From contig JAQJVL010000664.1 of the NCBI GenBank assembly GCA_035578905.1, forward strand, positions 310,001-374,000: a stretch of 64,000 nt of DNA, read 5' to 3'. The notes under the pieces were generated by a model, which worked only from the letters and a program-made list of their open reading frames with translations, did not search any database and had not been told where the DNA came from. A program made the translations under genes and the position numbers. Source of the stretch: Stictocephala bisonia (lineage: Eukaryota > Arthropoda > Insecta > Hemiptera > Membracidae). This document shows positions 21,811-34,200 of this stretch, in pieces. Position 1 is the stretch's first letter. Every line of letters begins with the position of its first letter.

Positions 21811-24800
21811 TCTCATAATGCGACATGCCGATATCTAGGAAAAAGGGCTGTAGGGAGAGGTTTTGGTGAGGGCCCCGAACGGGCTTTTCCCCCCTCGAGT
21901 TTCCCTTAAAAGGCCCCCTAGCGAAAATCTTTTGGGGAGGTGTAGGAACCCAGCTCCTACGGGGGCCCTCGCCGGGGTTTCTCAAAGGGGCTTAAGGTTT
22001 GAGTTCCCAGGCAAAGGGTGCAGGCCCATGTGAATCAACGAGTGCAATTGGGGGGGGGCCCGTTTAAAGCGTGGTGGGGTGTTCCCCGTAAATAAACAAA
22101 GGGTTTTGATCAACTAAAAATCAAAAAAAATGAAAATTTTTGGGCTTAAAAATAAAGGAAAAAATCCACATTTTTTACCTGCTCCCCGAGACAAACCACC
22201 TTCATTGGAAACATAAAAAAGGACAAAATTTTCCCCTTTTTTTTTCTCTACATAAAAGTTTTTGGTTTACAAAATATTTTTGAAAGTTACATTAAATTTA
22301 AATTTTTTAATGTTGGTTTATGATAAAAAAGTGTTGGTTTTAAAAATTTTTTTGCTATTACAAAAAAACTATGGGATTTTTTTTTTGTATTTTTTTTTGT
22401 AATACAGTTAGATGTTTTTACATATTAAAAATTTATGTATATTTTTAAAATATAAAAAATAAAATTTTCCAAACCCTTTCTAATAAATGTATAACACACC
22501 CAAATTATTTATCGTGGAAAATAAGTGGTTTATCTTGTATTTTTGGGATTTGTTTGGACATGTAGGTAGTTAAGTAAGAAACTATTTGGGGGATGTTCAT
22601 CAAAATCTGGTTTTTTAAAAATTATATTTATATTTAGTTTTCCCTTAATTTATGCAGACAAATTCTTATAATGAGAAAAGTTTAAAAGGGGTTTTTATTT
22701 TATTTTTTTCTATGAAATAAAAAAAGTTTTCCCATGGGGATTTAAGGGAAAACAGATATAAGACATCAATTAAAAATTGGGAAAAATTTGGGGCTCCTGG
22801 TTCGTAACTTTTAAAAAGTTCAAATGACAGCCAGGAAGTTTGGTTTTTTAAAAAACTTCAGAAAGTTGATTCGTTACAGTGTGGGGAAAAACGGTAATTT
22901 AAATTTTTAAAAAAAGGAACAGCCCAAAGTGAAAAATAGTTAAAAAATATTTATTATATTTTATTTGGAAAAGCCCTTCAGTTATCCATGATAAAAAATT
23001 ATTTTTTCTTAAAAGGGGGAAAGTTTTGGGTTTTTCAAAATTTTCTTTTTTGAAAAGTTTGGCTATTCCCGTTCCATTTTAAAAAATCTTAGGTGGATTC
23101 GATTGATTTGGAACATTTAAAATAAAGAAGATGGGAAATATTTGAGGAATATTTAAGAAATTAGGAACCCCGGGCACAGACAACTTTTAAAAAGGATAGA
23201 TGGCGGTGATCGCAAGAAGGGGTTTGGGTCTCCCAAATTTTAATGTATAGACAAAAAGGAAAAAAGGAGGGAAATTTTTTTAAAAGAATTTAAGTATTCT
23301 TTAAAACACTTTTTCAAAACAAAATATTGTACGTTTTCTATCCACTTACCTCAAAAATTTGTTGTCAAAATGTAAAAAGATTGTCGGCCGGGGAGTGATT
23401 GCCCTCCTTCCGGTCACAGTTCTAATCAAAAAAAAAAGTACACAAAACAATTTTAACCAATAAAAAAATTCGATGATAAAAATTTCCAAATAACCACTAA
23501 GGGGGGGTTTAGTAAAAAGACCAGAAGGGGGTTTCAATGAAAATAATTTAAAGTGTCTTTTATTGTTGAAATTTTTTTCCCGTTTTGCCAAATTTAAAAA
23601 AGTAAAAGGTTTTTGATGGGTCCATTTAAATTGGGGCCTCAAGGTAATAAATTCAAATTTTAAAGAAGAGCGGTTACATTTTGTAACTAACCCCTTATTA
23701 AATTTTTTTTAAAATTAATTTTGGTTTGGTGAATGTTTTATTCTTAATCTTCCCCGTTTAGGGAACCTTAATTTCTGGGGGTTTTTTAGCTGGTAAGTGT
23801 CTAGTTTATATTAAAAAATTATCCTTCCTTTTTGGGCCCGTTAAGTTTTTAAAATAAAACCCCTTGTTCTTTATAATCTGCCCCAAAACAAATGTTACTT
23901 CCAAATTTAACAATATGGTTAGAAAATTTGAATTTTAAGTCTTAGTGTTCAAGGTTTTTGGGAAGCGATAACACCCCTTTTTCACTGTACGTACTTAGTA
24001 AGGGCATGTGGTAAAAATTTAAAAAATGGGTTAACTCTTTTACGTGATTTTTCAAAAGATTGAGATTTTTAAATTTGCTATTTATATTGGGGCACTAAAA
24101 TAAAATTATTAATAAAAACTCAAATTTTTATTTGGGGAACTCTTTTTAATAAAGGGGGGTTCTTACCCTTAAGGGGTTTTGAATTTGCCTTGTTTGGGGG
24201 AAATTTTTTAAAACCCACAGGCCATTGCCATACAGTTTTACCCCCAAAAACAACATGTGGGAGGGATTCCCTTAAATAAAAGGTTTTAATTAAAAATTAA
24301 GTGGGCTGGATTTTTTTAAAACATCCAGGCGGTTTTTAAAAAAGTTTTTTAAAAATAAAAAATTTAAAATAAAAGCCCTTTTATTAAAAAAATCTTTTTA
24401 TAAATACATTTTATGGTGTCTTGCCTGATTTATTATTTATTTTAAATCATTAAATAATAAAGAGGAAAACAAATAATTTTTAAAATTTTCAATTTCATTA
24501 ATTTAAATTTTTTTGGACTCTAGGGCTAAGTAAAAAAGGCCCAAATTTTGAGAAATTTAAGGGTGGAATTTTTTTACAAACAAACAAATTTTTAAAGATT
24601 TTTTTAACCCCCTTATATTTATTATACAAAAATACCAAGGTTTTATTGTAAACCCCTTTTTCCCTCTGGGTTTTTTACTTTATTTGATTCCGGGCCCCCT
24701 TTTTTGGGTACCCGGTATTTAAAATTTTTTTTTTTTTTTTTTTTCAAGATCCCTAAATTTAAATTCCAAATGAAAAAAATAGTAAAAAATGGGGCCATAC

Positions 24801-27689
24801 CGGGGATAACATTTTTAAGGGGAAACTTAAATTTAAACTTTGGATTGTTTTTGTTTTAAAGATCAGTACGATCTGGGATTTAGGATTTCAAAAAAAAAAT
24901 TATTTTTTATTTTTTTTGGCCGCAAAATTTTAAACGGACCTTTTAAAATCAATTTGTGCCAAAAATCTCGGGTTTAATTCCTTTTAAAGGGGGTGTGTGA
25001 AAAAGGTTTTCTTTGGGTTTAAATTTAAACATTTTGTAAGTTAGAAACCCGCCCTTTTGCTGGGTTTTTTAAAGCCTTCAAAAATAAGAAAAAAACGAAA
25101 ATTTTTTTAAAAAAATAATTTTTTTCCGGTTGTGTGGTTTTGAAAGGAAATCTTTCATTGATGCTTTAGGGGGTTGATTCCCCCTTTTAAACCGTTTGAG
25201 GGCCCCCTTTCCCCTGGACACCCCTTAAATATAGTAATATCCAACCGATTACTCCGATTTGAAGGGTAAAATCTACTAGGAAAAAGCCCAAGGGAGATAT
25301 TTCACATAAAACCTTTGCCATAGAAGATTCCCTTTAATAGTCAAGTTTTCTTGTCGGAAACTGTCTTTTTTAACTTAGGGTTTCCCAAATGAAAAAATAA
25401 ATTTTTGGTTTTTTTCTAAAAATTTAAAAATCCTTCAAAAAAATTTTTAAAAAAAAACCCCCAAAAAATGTTGGGTTGTTTCAGGAATATGGTATACAAA
25501 AGGGGTGTATCTATCTATTTTAAAAGATTGTATAATTTTAAAAAAAATTTTTGGGAATTTTTCTAAAAACCCCGAATAATAAATTTTTGGGATATTTTCC
25601 GGTCCTACCATTTTCAGGTTATTTAACCAAATGTTAAAAAATGATCTTAAATTTCCCTTTTAAATTTAAAAACCCCCTTTCTTTGGAAAATTTTATTAGT
25701 TTGGTCTATATTTTAAACTAGACCAAAAAAAAATTACAAATTTTTTAGCAATTTTAAAAAAACCCTTTAAAAGGCACTAACTCTAAAACCTTTAAAGAAT
25801 ACTTCTAGGAAATAACGGGAAAAAATGGACTAAAACACAATAGGGGGTTTTTCTTTGAATTTGAATGTTTTTTCATAAAATAACCATTCAACTTCTTAAA
25901 ACACATATTATAAATAGTGAGGATGGTTTTAAAAAATTTAAAAACGAGGAAAGGAGGTTTTTTTTTTTTTAAGCTATGGGGAAAAATTGGCCCTTTTTGG
26001 GGATATTACGGGGCGGTTAACTTAAAGAAACCCGCACGGAATGACATGTCCCAACCCCCTTACCGGGGTCCTTTCCCCCCTAGGGGTCGTCTGGCTGTTT
26101 CTGGCAGGTGCCCCCTTTTGGGGGTAAAAAAGGCGCCCGGGCACAAACGCGGCCACCAACAGCCACCAGGGTCCCGGTTTGTATCAACAAAAGGGAAGGA
26201 ATTTAGCTACCCCGAGGTTGTGGTGAATGGGAGATTGCTAGGGGGGGGCCCCGACGGCCAGAAAACAATTCAGGCCAACCCCAGGCCCCCGGGTTTTCCT
26301 GTACCAAGAAAAAGAAATGAGTTCCCTCGTTTAAAACCCTTTAGGGTTGTGTAGAGTAATTTGATTTGAGGACATCATAGCCAAAGCAGCCCCACGGTCC
26401 CTATTTAAAGGCCCCCCTGTAATAAAAAGTAAAGGGGATGAGTTTTAACAATGGTGGGCCCCCCCTTTTAAAAACCCGGTGGGCCAAGGAGCAGCACGGG
26501 GCCAAAACAAAAACACGGACCAAATTTCAGGCCCCAATATTTGGGCCCCCCTTTCCCCAAGTAGGTATGAGTTTTCATGGTCCCGGGCCCTTTTTTAAAA
26601 AATTGGTTTAAAAATTAAAAGTTATCAATAATTTAAAAGCTCACTTATCTTTATTTTTACTTTCGACAGAACCAAATTGGGAAAATTCAAAATTTTTTCT
26701 ATTCACCCAATTTCAAAAGTTTTTAAAAAAACCTCTTACATGTATGCTCTTACGAAACAACCCTAAAAAAATTATAATTTTCCCACAAATCACTAAACCA
26801 CCCGTGCTGCTGTGCATTTAAAAATTTTTCTTTATGGTTATAAAGTAATATTGTAACAACTCTGCTGCCGCAGTTTGGGAAGTATGTAATGTTTTAGGGA
26901 AAATGGAGCATAGAATGTTTAATTTTTTTTATGGGGATTCTAACCCAAATCAAAATTGGACACCTTTAAAAGTTTTCTCCCCCAGAAAAAAACTCTAAAA
27001 AATGGTGAATATAATAAATCACACAAAACTTAATTTAACCCTGAATTATTTCCCCCCTTTATTAACTGAGAGTTTATAAATTCAACTAGTTATTTCAAAT
27101 TTACATTCACGAAAACTTTTGAATTTTTTTTTTAAAAAAGTACTTTCTAAAAATAGTTAAATTTTTAAAAAAAATTAATTTCTAGGTTGTACTACCATCA
27201 GTGAATTTCTAAAAGGGAAATTTGATTTTTTGTGAAAATTTAAAATCCTTTTAAAAAGAATTTGTGGGGAAAAGTCCTTTTAAAAAAAAAATTTTTGCAC
27301 AATAGAACGGAATTTTTTTAAAATAAAAATTTTAAAGGGCCCAGGGTTTGTTTGAATAAGAACCAAAAAAATTTTAAAAGTGATTTTATTGTACTTCCCT
27401 AAAAGGCTTATTGTTGGATTTTCTGGTGGGGGGAAAAATTTTCCTACTGATGTTGGCAATAATACAGGCACCTCTTCTATAGCCTCGAAAATGTTTAGTT
27501 AATCAAATAGTCTATGCTTACTTAGGGGTAATTGCCAATGACTCATGACAGAAATGTGTTCTGGGTAATTTATAGCTGAAATTGAGTACACACAGATTAC
27601 ATGTCATTTCTAAATAAATAAATTAAGAACATTTAATTTAAAACGCCAGAGTTTTCGACGTTTTTATATATCATCACGTAGTTAATTAA

Positions 27690-28025
27690 TGGCCCGTTAA
27701 ATAATAAATGGCCTGTTTAATTATTAATAACCCGTTCCATAACAATTTGTCTGTCTAATTCAAAATGGCCCGCATAATAATAAATTGCCTGTTTAATAAT
27801 TAATAACCCATAAAAAAATTAATAGCCCGTCCAATAATTAACTGCCCGTTTAGTAATAAATGGCCCGTTCAATAATAAATGGCCCATGTAATAGTTAATT
27901 GCCCGTCCAATAATTAATTGCCCGTTTAATAATTAATAACCTGTCAAACATTTAATGGCCCGTTAGATAATTAATGGCCCGTCTAATAATTAATCGCCCA
28001 TTTAGTAGTTAAAAACCTGTTCAAT
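27690..28025. repeat. ~19-20-bp array of GGCCCGTTTAATAATTAAT units
   Basis: More than a dozen imperfect units alternating GGCCCGT, GCCCGTC or AACCTGT with TTAATAATTAAT. It continues beyond the point that mirrors base 1 of the window. It is clean sequence, unlike most of the right arm. Confidence 0.8.
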
Positions 28026-28062
28026 AAACATGTAAAGTCGTAACAAATACTTAAGTTCTTCT

Positions 28063-28156
28063 GCTGAAAAAATATCTCTCAGGCGTTAAATTCTTTTGAA
28101 GAGTTAGTAATTGATTCATTATTAACTCCTTTTAAAAGAAGTCATTTCTATTCTCT
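28063..28156 (+). repeat. Third copy of the ATATCTCTCAGGCGTTAA segment at the island boundary
   Basis: Matches the reverse complement of 10,815-10,905 and the plus strand of 16,468-16,562. Homology stops at about 28,156 (TTTCTATTC), exactly where base composition changes and the GC-richer island begins. Confidence 0.7.
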
Positions 28157-28266
28157 GAAAAAGCTCATTGGATACGGACCCACGGGCACCGCCAAAGTAC
28201 AGTGACAAGTCGATCAGTGTTTCAATGAATACGTAATTTGAAGCTCTTAGAGAATCGAACACCAGG

Positions 28267-28870
28267 TCATCGTTTGAGGCTTTGGACGCACGCGTGTGGC
28301 CTGAACGCCTCCGGGGGGGGTCGGTGTATCTTAGGCGAAAACGTCCAGCGACCGAGACGCAGTTCGCTGGCCATGCTGGAGGCGATGTCTAATATACGCT
28401 CTGAACGAAAGTTGAAAACTAGACCGGCGCACAGGTTCTGTCTGTGTTCCATCAACCTGAGGGCGTTTTGTTTCAGTTCTGCATTTCCTTTGATCGACTG
28501 GTGGTCTATGCGATGGACCCATTACAGGTCAAGGACGAGTCGTTCAGTAAACAGTGATATGCTCGTGCGAACTTACATACGGTCGAGTCTAGATCGTTGC
28601 ATAACCTGGCACAGTCGAGTGAAATCGAATTTCGAAACATATCTGTGGACCCAAAACCTTCGGATGATTTGAGAGAACACTTGATTTCTGTTTCTAAGTC
28701 GGCGGCATGACGTCGGCCACGAAAACACCAGAGGTTCGTAGAAATTGCGAGCCAAGAGGTCCTCATCGTACGCTTCGTTAATTGCTAGTTCGAACATAGG
28801 TGTTCATGTTATCTTTCCATATGACTTTTTTCAGATCCTCAAGCATCTGAGGCGAGCCTCGATGTTTTCT
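28267..28870 (-). pseudogene. Unrecognised coding-like tract, frameshifted
   Basis: On the minus strand, consecutive pieces in shifting frames look protein-like: MFELAINEAYDEDLLARN near 28,797-28,745, then a piece with CKFARAYHCLLNDSSL, then a 62-codon piece with LCAGLVFNFRSERILDIASS. Mixed charge and few rare residues suggest real coding sequence with frameshift errors. The 144-codon plus-strand frame over the same bases (28,238-28,672) reads poorly and is taken as its shadow. No family recognised. Confidence 0.3.
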
Positions 28871-29414
28871 AAACACGGTTGTGAAACAGCGACCAAGACG
28901 TGATTGTTTTTACTGTTGCGTTGTAAGGGTAGCAAACATTTGCGAAACTCTGGCACTTTATCCAGCAATAGTACCGTGCAAAAAACGGTTGGGCTTGTCC
29001 TTTACGGTGGGTCACACCACGCGATGGACAGAAGTGTTGCTCACATAATCCGACAAGGGGCAGTTTTCGGTTGATCCAGGAGGTCGTGACAGGCTTTTTG
29101 GCGTTCAACATGAGAAGAAACGGAGGGCCCGCGTGTACGTGAGTGGTCCACACTCGCCCTCTTTTTTTTTTAATATTGACGTTGTCAGTTGTTTGTCTTG
29201 TGTCGACCCCCGTTGCCGTTTTGTTCGGAGCGGTTTTGGGGCCGTCAGTCAGGTTGCACAGTTCCCCCGCAGGTAGTTTGAATTTGTTTTTTCTGTGGCC
29301 GACGTATTTTTTGGACGTGGCAGTACTAAACGAATATGGAATTCTAATCGCTGCACGGGCGTTAGATGCGCATCCACCCAAAACAACCTGTTCACGTCGG
29401 GGGGTTCCCGTCAA
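28869..29414 (-). CDS. Unrecognised 181-codon open frame in the island
   Basis: One of the longest unbroken frames of the island. It is rich in K, R, T and P in its middle, with text such as RIPYSFSTATSKKYVGHRKN, and has several cysteines. It lies directly upstream of, and on the same strand as, the tract at 28,267-28,870, and other frames near 28,870-28,990 also look protein-like, so a frameshift may separate two parts of one gene. I could not match it to a family with confidence. The overlapping 126-codon plus-strand frame is likely a shadow. Confidence 0.25.
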   Translation of the reverse strand: MTGTPRREQVVLGGCASNARAAIRIPYSFSTATSKKYVGHRKNKFKLPAGELCNLTDGPKTAPNKTATGVDTRQTTDNVNIKKKRGRVWTTHVHAGPPFLLMLNAKKPVTTSWINRKLPLVGLCEQHFCPSRGVTHRKGQAQPFFARYYCWIKCQSFANVCYPYNATVKTITSWSLFHNRV

Positions 29415-29486
29415 TGACGCAGAAATTGTTTTTCAAATCTCTGTAGTGTGTTTGCGGCTCCCAGGACGTTTTTTTCTTTTGACGGT

Positions 29487-29937
29487 TCAGCCCCACCGTT
29501 CGCTGCAGTTCTCGATGTCTTGACCGTTCGTTTTACCCATCTTGGAACAGTGGGGAAATAGGGGTTCTAGTAATCTGAATTGTACGTGCTGCAGTTTGAG
29601 CGGTTGATTGCATACACATCGGGGGTTTTTTGGGGCGTTAGATGCCAACAATTTAAAGTGCGCGGTTACCTTAAACCATGGGAAAAGTGAGCCCCATGAG
29701 GCACCCACGCCGACCTCCATAAGGAGTAGATTTGTTGAAAGAGCTTTGAAAATCACCAACCGTTTCTAGACGCAAGAAGGGATTGGCAGGCGTCATAACA
29801 ACAATCCCGTGACAAAAGGGTTTGAAAAAACCCTGTGTTGTCTTGAAGGGGTCTCTTTTTTTAATTTTTTCAATTTTTTCTTCCGTTGAAGACCCCGAAA
29901 AAACGGGGTTTAGTGATTTGCTTTTTTGGTGTTGCAC
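29487..29937 (-). pseudogene. Unrecognised coding-like tract, two overlapping frames
   Basis: Two minus-strand frames (88 and 90 codons) overlap at 29,671-29,759 and look like halves of one protein shifted by an indel. The first contains GIVVMTPANPFLRLETVGDF, the second FKLLASNAPKNPRCVCNQPL. No family recognised. It is on the same strand as the 28.3-29.4 kb tracts, so a minus-strand gene block from about 29.9 down to 28.2 kb is plausible. Confidence 0.25.
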
Positions 29938-30138
29938 TTAAGACGGGGGAGGTCGAGGGTTACTTTGTTTGTACATTGCCCCTTTATCGAAATGTGCGTA
30001 GTACTTTGTTCTTTCTGTTATAAAATGGTTTCTCAATAAAATTGCCCGAATAGTGGCTGCCATAGGCGTATTTTAAAGCCCTTTTGTTTTTTATCGCGGT
30101 TCTATAATCTAAAAAGTCCTCGAAGAAAACCCGGTGAT

Positions 30139-31100
30139 TCACCCGACGCATACTACCGGGTCTATTTCAAACAGAACAATCGTCGGAAGGACTTGAAACA
30201 TAAACGGGAAAACATTCATCGAGGCCATTATGACGTGTGCGCTGTTCACGGGAAAAAGATTTTTCTTAAATCGCAGTCGTGGCTTGGGAATGAAGTCTCG
30301 ACTTTTCGTTACTATTTTTTTCACGAGCCTCAAAAAAAAATTCGATGATACTGTAATATGGAATTTTAAAAACAACCATGTCTCCGACGTATGGTATGGG
30401 CAGCGAGGAACACAAAAAAGCGCCAAAAGTTCGTCAACTAAAACCCGAGGAAGGAAAATAAGGAAACGATTCAAACAATGGACTTTTTGAGGGTGGTTGG
30501 AATACTTTTGACAACGTGTCCGGTGACACCGGATTCCCGGGCTCAACCCCTGTTGTATGTTCCTTACAAAAAAGACCAACGCGCCAGGCGAGGGTTTTGG
30601 ATCCCCAGTCACCGCTGTAGAAAAATGCGATCACGGGTGTAAGCGATCAAATAATGATTGGTTCGCAGTTGGAGCAAAAAGAAATGGGAAAAACTTATCT
30701 GCTAAGGAAAAGCACTTTGGGAATTTACGACCCCAAAATATCTTTAAAAAGGTATATTCCGGATCGTTCTGGTGAATGGAACTTTTTTTCTACTCAGGTT
30801 TCGCGAGTCAAATAACAAAAAAGATCTGCATAACAGTAGGAAAGTACAGGGGAAACGGCCCGTTGCATATTTCACACAACGCTTGTAACAGAGGTGTGAA
30901 ATTTTTTAGGCGATGTGGACAATGAGAGTGAACGACCGAGGGGAAAAACGAAGTATAGAAGTCACGCCCCAAAGTGATGCTTCCCGTTGTAAAGGAAAGT
31001 ATGAAAAACGGGAGTGCTACACATTGACATGAATGAAAAAAGATTTTTTTGCGTCTGAAAAGAATCAAGGATTGGGGGATTGAAAATTTCAAAAACAAAA
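30139..31100. other. Ambiguous coding-like stretch, strand uncertain
   Basis: A 157-codon minus-strand frame (30,139-30,612) competes with plus-strand frames (30,230-30,490 and 30,557-30,775). The plus-strand text (NHVSDVWYGQRGTQKSAKSS, HFGNLRPQNIFKKVYSGS) and the plus-strand reading at about 30,780-31,080 look somewhat more protein-like. No family recognised on either strand. Confidence 0.2.
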
Positions 31101-31830
31101 ACTAAAACAAAATTACAGCATAGGACTTAAAGTTTCTTGACAAACCCATAGGAAGCAATGAGTAATCCCTTTGGAACAGCCACTAATGGTAGGTAAGATA
31201 AACTTCGGCATTTCACGCGACTTAGCTATCCGAATCGAAATCGGAGACAAAAAGCAAAAACGAGAAAAAGTTAAAATGTGCCCCGTTGGGATGTTACTGG
31301 GTATTTGTAAAACCCAAAAAGGGACGTAAGAACGTAAAGAATCAAACCGCATTAAATAAGGCTCATGAAAACCCGTTTCGTGTCCTAAGACCGAAGCGAC
31401 GGAATTCAGGAGTTCACGTGACGTGTTAGGGGAAACAAACCGAAGAGGATCGTGTAAAAAAGAGGAAACGTCAAAAACAGGTCAAGAAATACTGGATCCA
31501 AGGAAACGATAAAAATCGGTCTGATCCCCACTGTTCGGGGCGTGCAACATTCGAAAAAGCCATTGTGGATAAGCCCAGCCACACGAATGGAAACAAAGAG
31601 TAAAAGCCGTAGGGTCTAAGGGAAAAAAACGGGAACAGGGAGAACAAAAAAAGGTCCATCCCTTCAAACCAAGTACCCCGTATCCTACTTCCACGATTCA
31701 CGTGCTGTCTAAAACCCTACGAAAATTCAGGTGGAACCGCCACGCGGAATCTTCAAAAAATTTTTCCACGTGACGCTTCAGGTTTCATCTGTATAAAGTA
31801 TAGGGGAAATTATAAAACCGCGGGCAAAAA
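31100..31830. other. Unassigned island sequence
   Basis: Open frames of 70-79 codons exist on the minus strand, and fragmented K/E/R-rich readings on the plus strand. Neither is recognisable. The sequence is AG-rich on the plus strand. Confidence 0.2.
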
Positions 31831-31834
31831 TATT

Positions 31835-32270
31835 TTGTTTAGGGAAACAGTTACAGTCTCGTACGGTCTGTGCAAAAAATTTGTGGAGGCGGGGGAAGTG
31901 GGGAATCGAGACCCGAGAGAAGGAATCAAGTTTACCGAGTTAACGTGTGTCGCAATGACGACGACAGTTTTTAAATGTCGTCACAACGAATGGATGCACT
32001 TAGTTATCAACAACGCCGTCACAACGTGGAAGCGCACGAAAAAAATTTTCTGGGATTCCTTATATTTCTAAGACACTTGTCCCGTTTTGCTTGGTAAAAT
32101 TTGGGTGGGAAATATTGTGCATATATACTACAAAAGGTGTGCCGTTTTTTCGTTACCACTGCGAAGAGCGTGTTCGACACCCTCAGAGTTTCGGTCGGCT
32201 TCCCGTTGCTAAAAATTTGGCTGAGTAGTTTGCTTGTATTCGCAGAGACGATTAAAAATTGTGGCAGCAA
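31835..32270. other. Coding-like stretch, strand uncertain
   Basis: A 78-codon plus-strand frame (31,835-32,071: SYGLCKKFVEAGEVGNRDPR) and an 83-codon minus-strand frame (32,019-32,270: MLPQFLIVSANTSKLLSQIF) are both protein-like and overlap only at their ends. They could be two convergent gene ends. No family recognised. Confidence 0.22.
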
Positions 32271-32808
32271 CTGATAACGTCACCCCCCGAATTGTTGTGT
32301 CTGTTCCGGGTTTGGGGAAAAAAAAATACTTATAGCCAGAACCATTCTATAAAATGTGTTTACGAAACCATGCAAAAACGGCAACTACGAACAATGATAA
32401 TCTTCTTTTTGGGCGAAAAAACATCGATCAGTCATGACAACTGCCCCCAGCGAAAAGGAGTTTTTTCTGTGAATGCAGGAAATCACCCTGATCAACGTCT
32501 TTTCCCACAGTGTGAATTGATACGGGGATTAAATTTTTCGTGAACCCAACGAGTACAAGATGCGACGGGAACAAGTGGCTGAGCGTTTGGATTACCAAAA
32601 ATGGGTAAGTAGGGACTTTATTCAGACTCCGCGCGAACTAACAAACTGTCCTCAACACAAGACAACACAGACTATTCGGGGGCCCAATTTTCTACAGCTT
32701 CGCACCATATTTCCGTGTGTGGTTAAACTTTTAAAAGATGCAAAACGGCTGGCAGCCCGTAGCCTTAGCCTCGCTTATCGCTACGCTTCTCACTCCCTTC
32801 GTCGATAA
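32259..32808 (+). CDS. Two adjacent unrecognised plus-strand frames
   Basis: 94 codons (32,259-32,543) followed after 16 bases by 82 codons (32,560-32,808). They may be one gene split by an indel: the first ends in NPDQ-like and CELIRG text, the second begins with charged residues (EQVAERLDYQKWVSRDF). No domain recognised. Confidence 0.22.
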
Positions 32809-33051
32809 AACAAAATGGGGGGCTTGACTAATCTTTCCCACCACCGCGGAAGCGGCAGTGTTGTTTTTGGGGGACGTAAAGGGAAAATCGTACACGTTTT
32901 TGTTCGGGTCTCACATAATAAAAAAAAAACGGCAAAGAAAAAGTGAAACCGCGTGGCTGAAATTTTACGAAAAATTGCCAGACAGGGATGGTGAATGAAA
33001 AGGGTGATGCGTGAAATTAAATGAAACGACGCTTCGAGCAAAAAAATCGTA

Positions 33052-34194
33052 TTGTCACCTCTTGGAGATACGTACCCTTTTCCCACCTTTCGTTTTTCTC
33101 CGTCTACGGATAAAGAAGGAAATCCCACGTGTATTTTTATGGAAATGACGCTGTGTTTTGGGTCTCTGTCAGGTGAGAGGAAAAGGGGGGGCCCCGATGG
33201 GAACCCCCAAACCTTAAAATGCCGTGCTGTGACGGAAGACTCGTACAGCTTTGTCGTAAGCCCAAGTGAACCCTTGCGCGTATGGTCCTATAAAACAACG
33301 TCACCCTTTCCAATTTGAATGGGGAAAAGAACGTGGGGTTTTAATAGACGTGGAGTACGTGGGAAGCCCGACAAGTACGACGGTGTGAAGGTAGTAAATA
33401 GTTTTGGACAAAAAGGTTTGGCGTTGAAAAAAAGACCTGCGTCCGTATTTCGATCAACAAAAAACCGCTTCGTAAAAAGTTCCCATTAAATTTTGGTGAT
33501 GAAAACAATTGTTCGTCGTGTCAAGACAACCTATCGGGCATACTGCAAATGAAAAGGGAAATTTGTTTTCAAAGCAACCCAAAGCCGGAGATTTACGAGG
33601 GGTCGGATACCACCCGGTGTTCTTCCCCAAAACAAAACCAGTGACAAAATCCTGTCTTTCCGTTTTGACAGATGTGCGTTCATTTTATCATAAAGGGGGG
33701 ATTCCCATCTTTCACAACCCCAAGAATTCGAGGCAAACGTGTACAACCCTTCCGGTGTCTTGTATCCCCCACGACCGACAAATACTCCAGTCTTTACAGG
33801 TTTTTAGGTGTCTCGTAAAATTTTCGGTGACGTCCCCATTTGCAACCAGAGACGGGGTTTTGCAAATTTCGCGTATCTACAAATTGTACGCAAACCCCCT
33901 AAACCGACCAGGTGTCCAGAAAAAGGGTTTTTCCCCGGGGAAACTGGAAAAGGGGGGTTTTGGTTTTTTTTCGAACCACCGACTTTACAAAAGGTTGTAA
34001 ATTACTTTTTTAAACACAAAAAAGTTTTGGGCCCCATTCAACAACCTTTTTTAAAAAATACTTTTATTTTGGTGCCCACCAAATTTTTTTGTCCCGGGGA
34101 CGCCAAGGGGGAGGAAAAAGACCTGGTGAGCATACGATCTTCTAAAAACGTTTTTTGTACTATAAAAAACGTTTTTCTTTTTTCAAACGTTTAA
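33052..34194 (+). pseudogene. Unrecognised plus-strand coding tract, broken by indels
   Basis: Plus-strand frames of 88, 163 and 128 codons follow each other (33,052-33,318; 33,509-34,000; 33,808-34,194). The last is protein-like to its stop and contains text such as KKVLGPIQQPFLKNTFILVP. The 163- and 128-codon frames overlap, so one must give way to the other through a frameshift near 33,810-33,900. Just downstream (34,205-34,220) is the near-palindromic TATATTTAAATACC. No family recognised. Confidence 0.28.
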
Positions 34195-34200
34195 CGGGAA

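Larger units (their letters stand above)
15745..27806 (-). repeat. Right arm of giant inverted repeat, low-quality copy
   Basis: This is a reverse-complement copy of bases 1 to ~11,560. Nearly all differences are run-length changes (AAAA, GGGG, TTTT, CCCC inflated or collapsed) and small indels, the error signature of uncorrected long reads. The outer 300 bases (27,480-27,800) are clean. Reading frames that survive in the left arm are broken here. Treat every feature in this arm as a duplicate of the left-arm feature, not as an independent gene. Confidence 0.88.
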
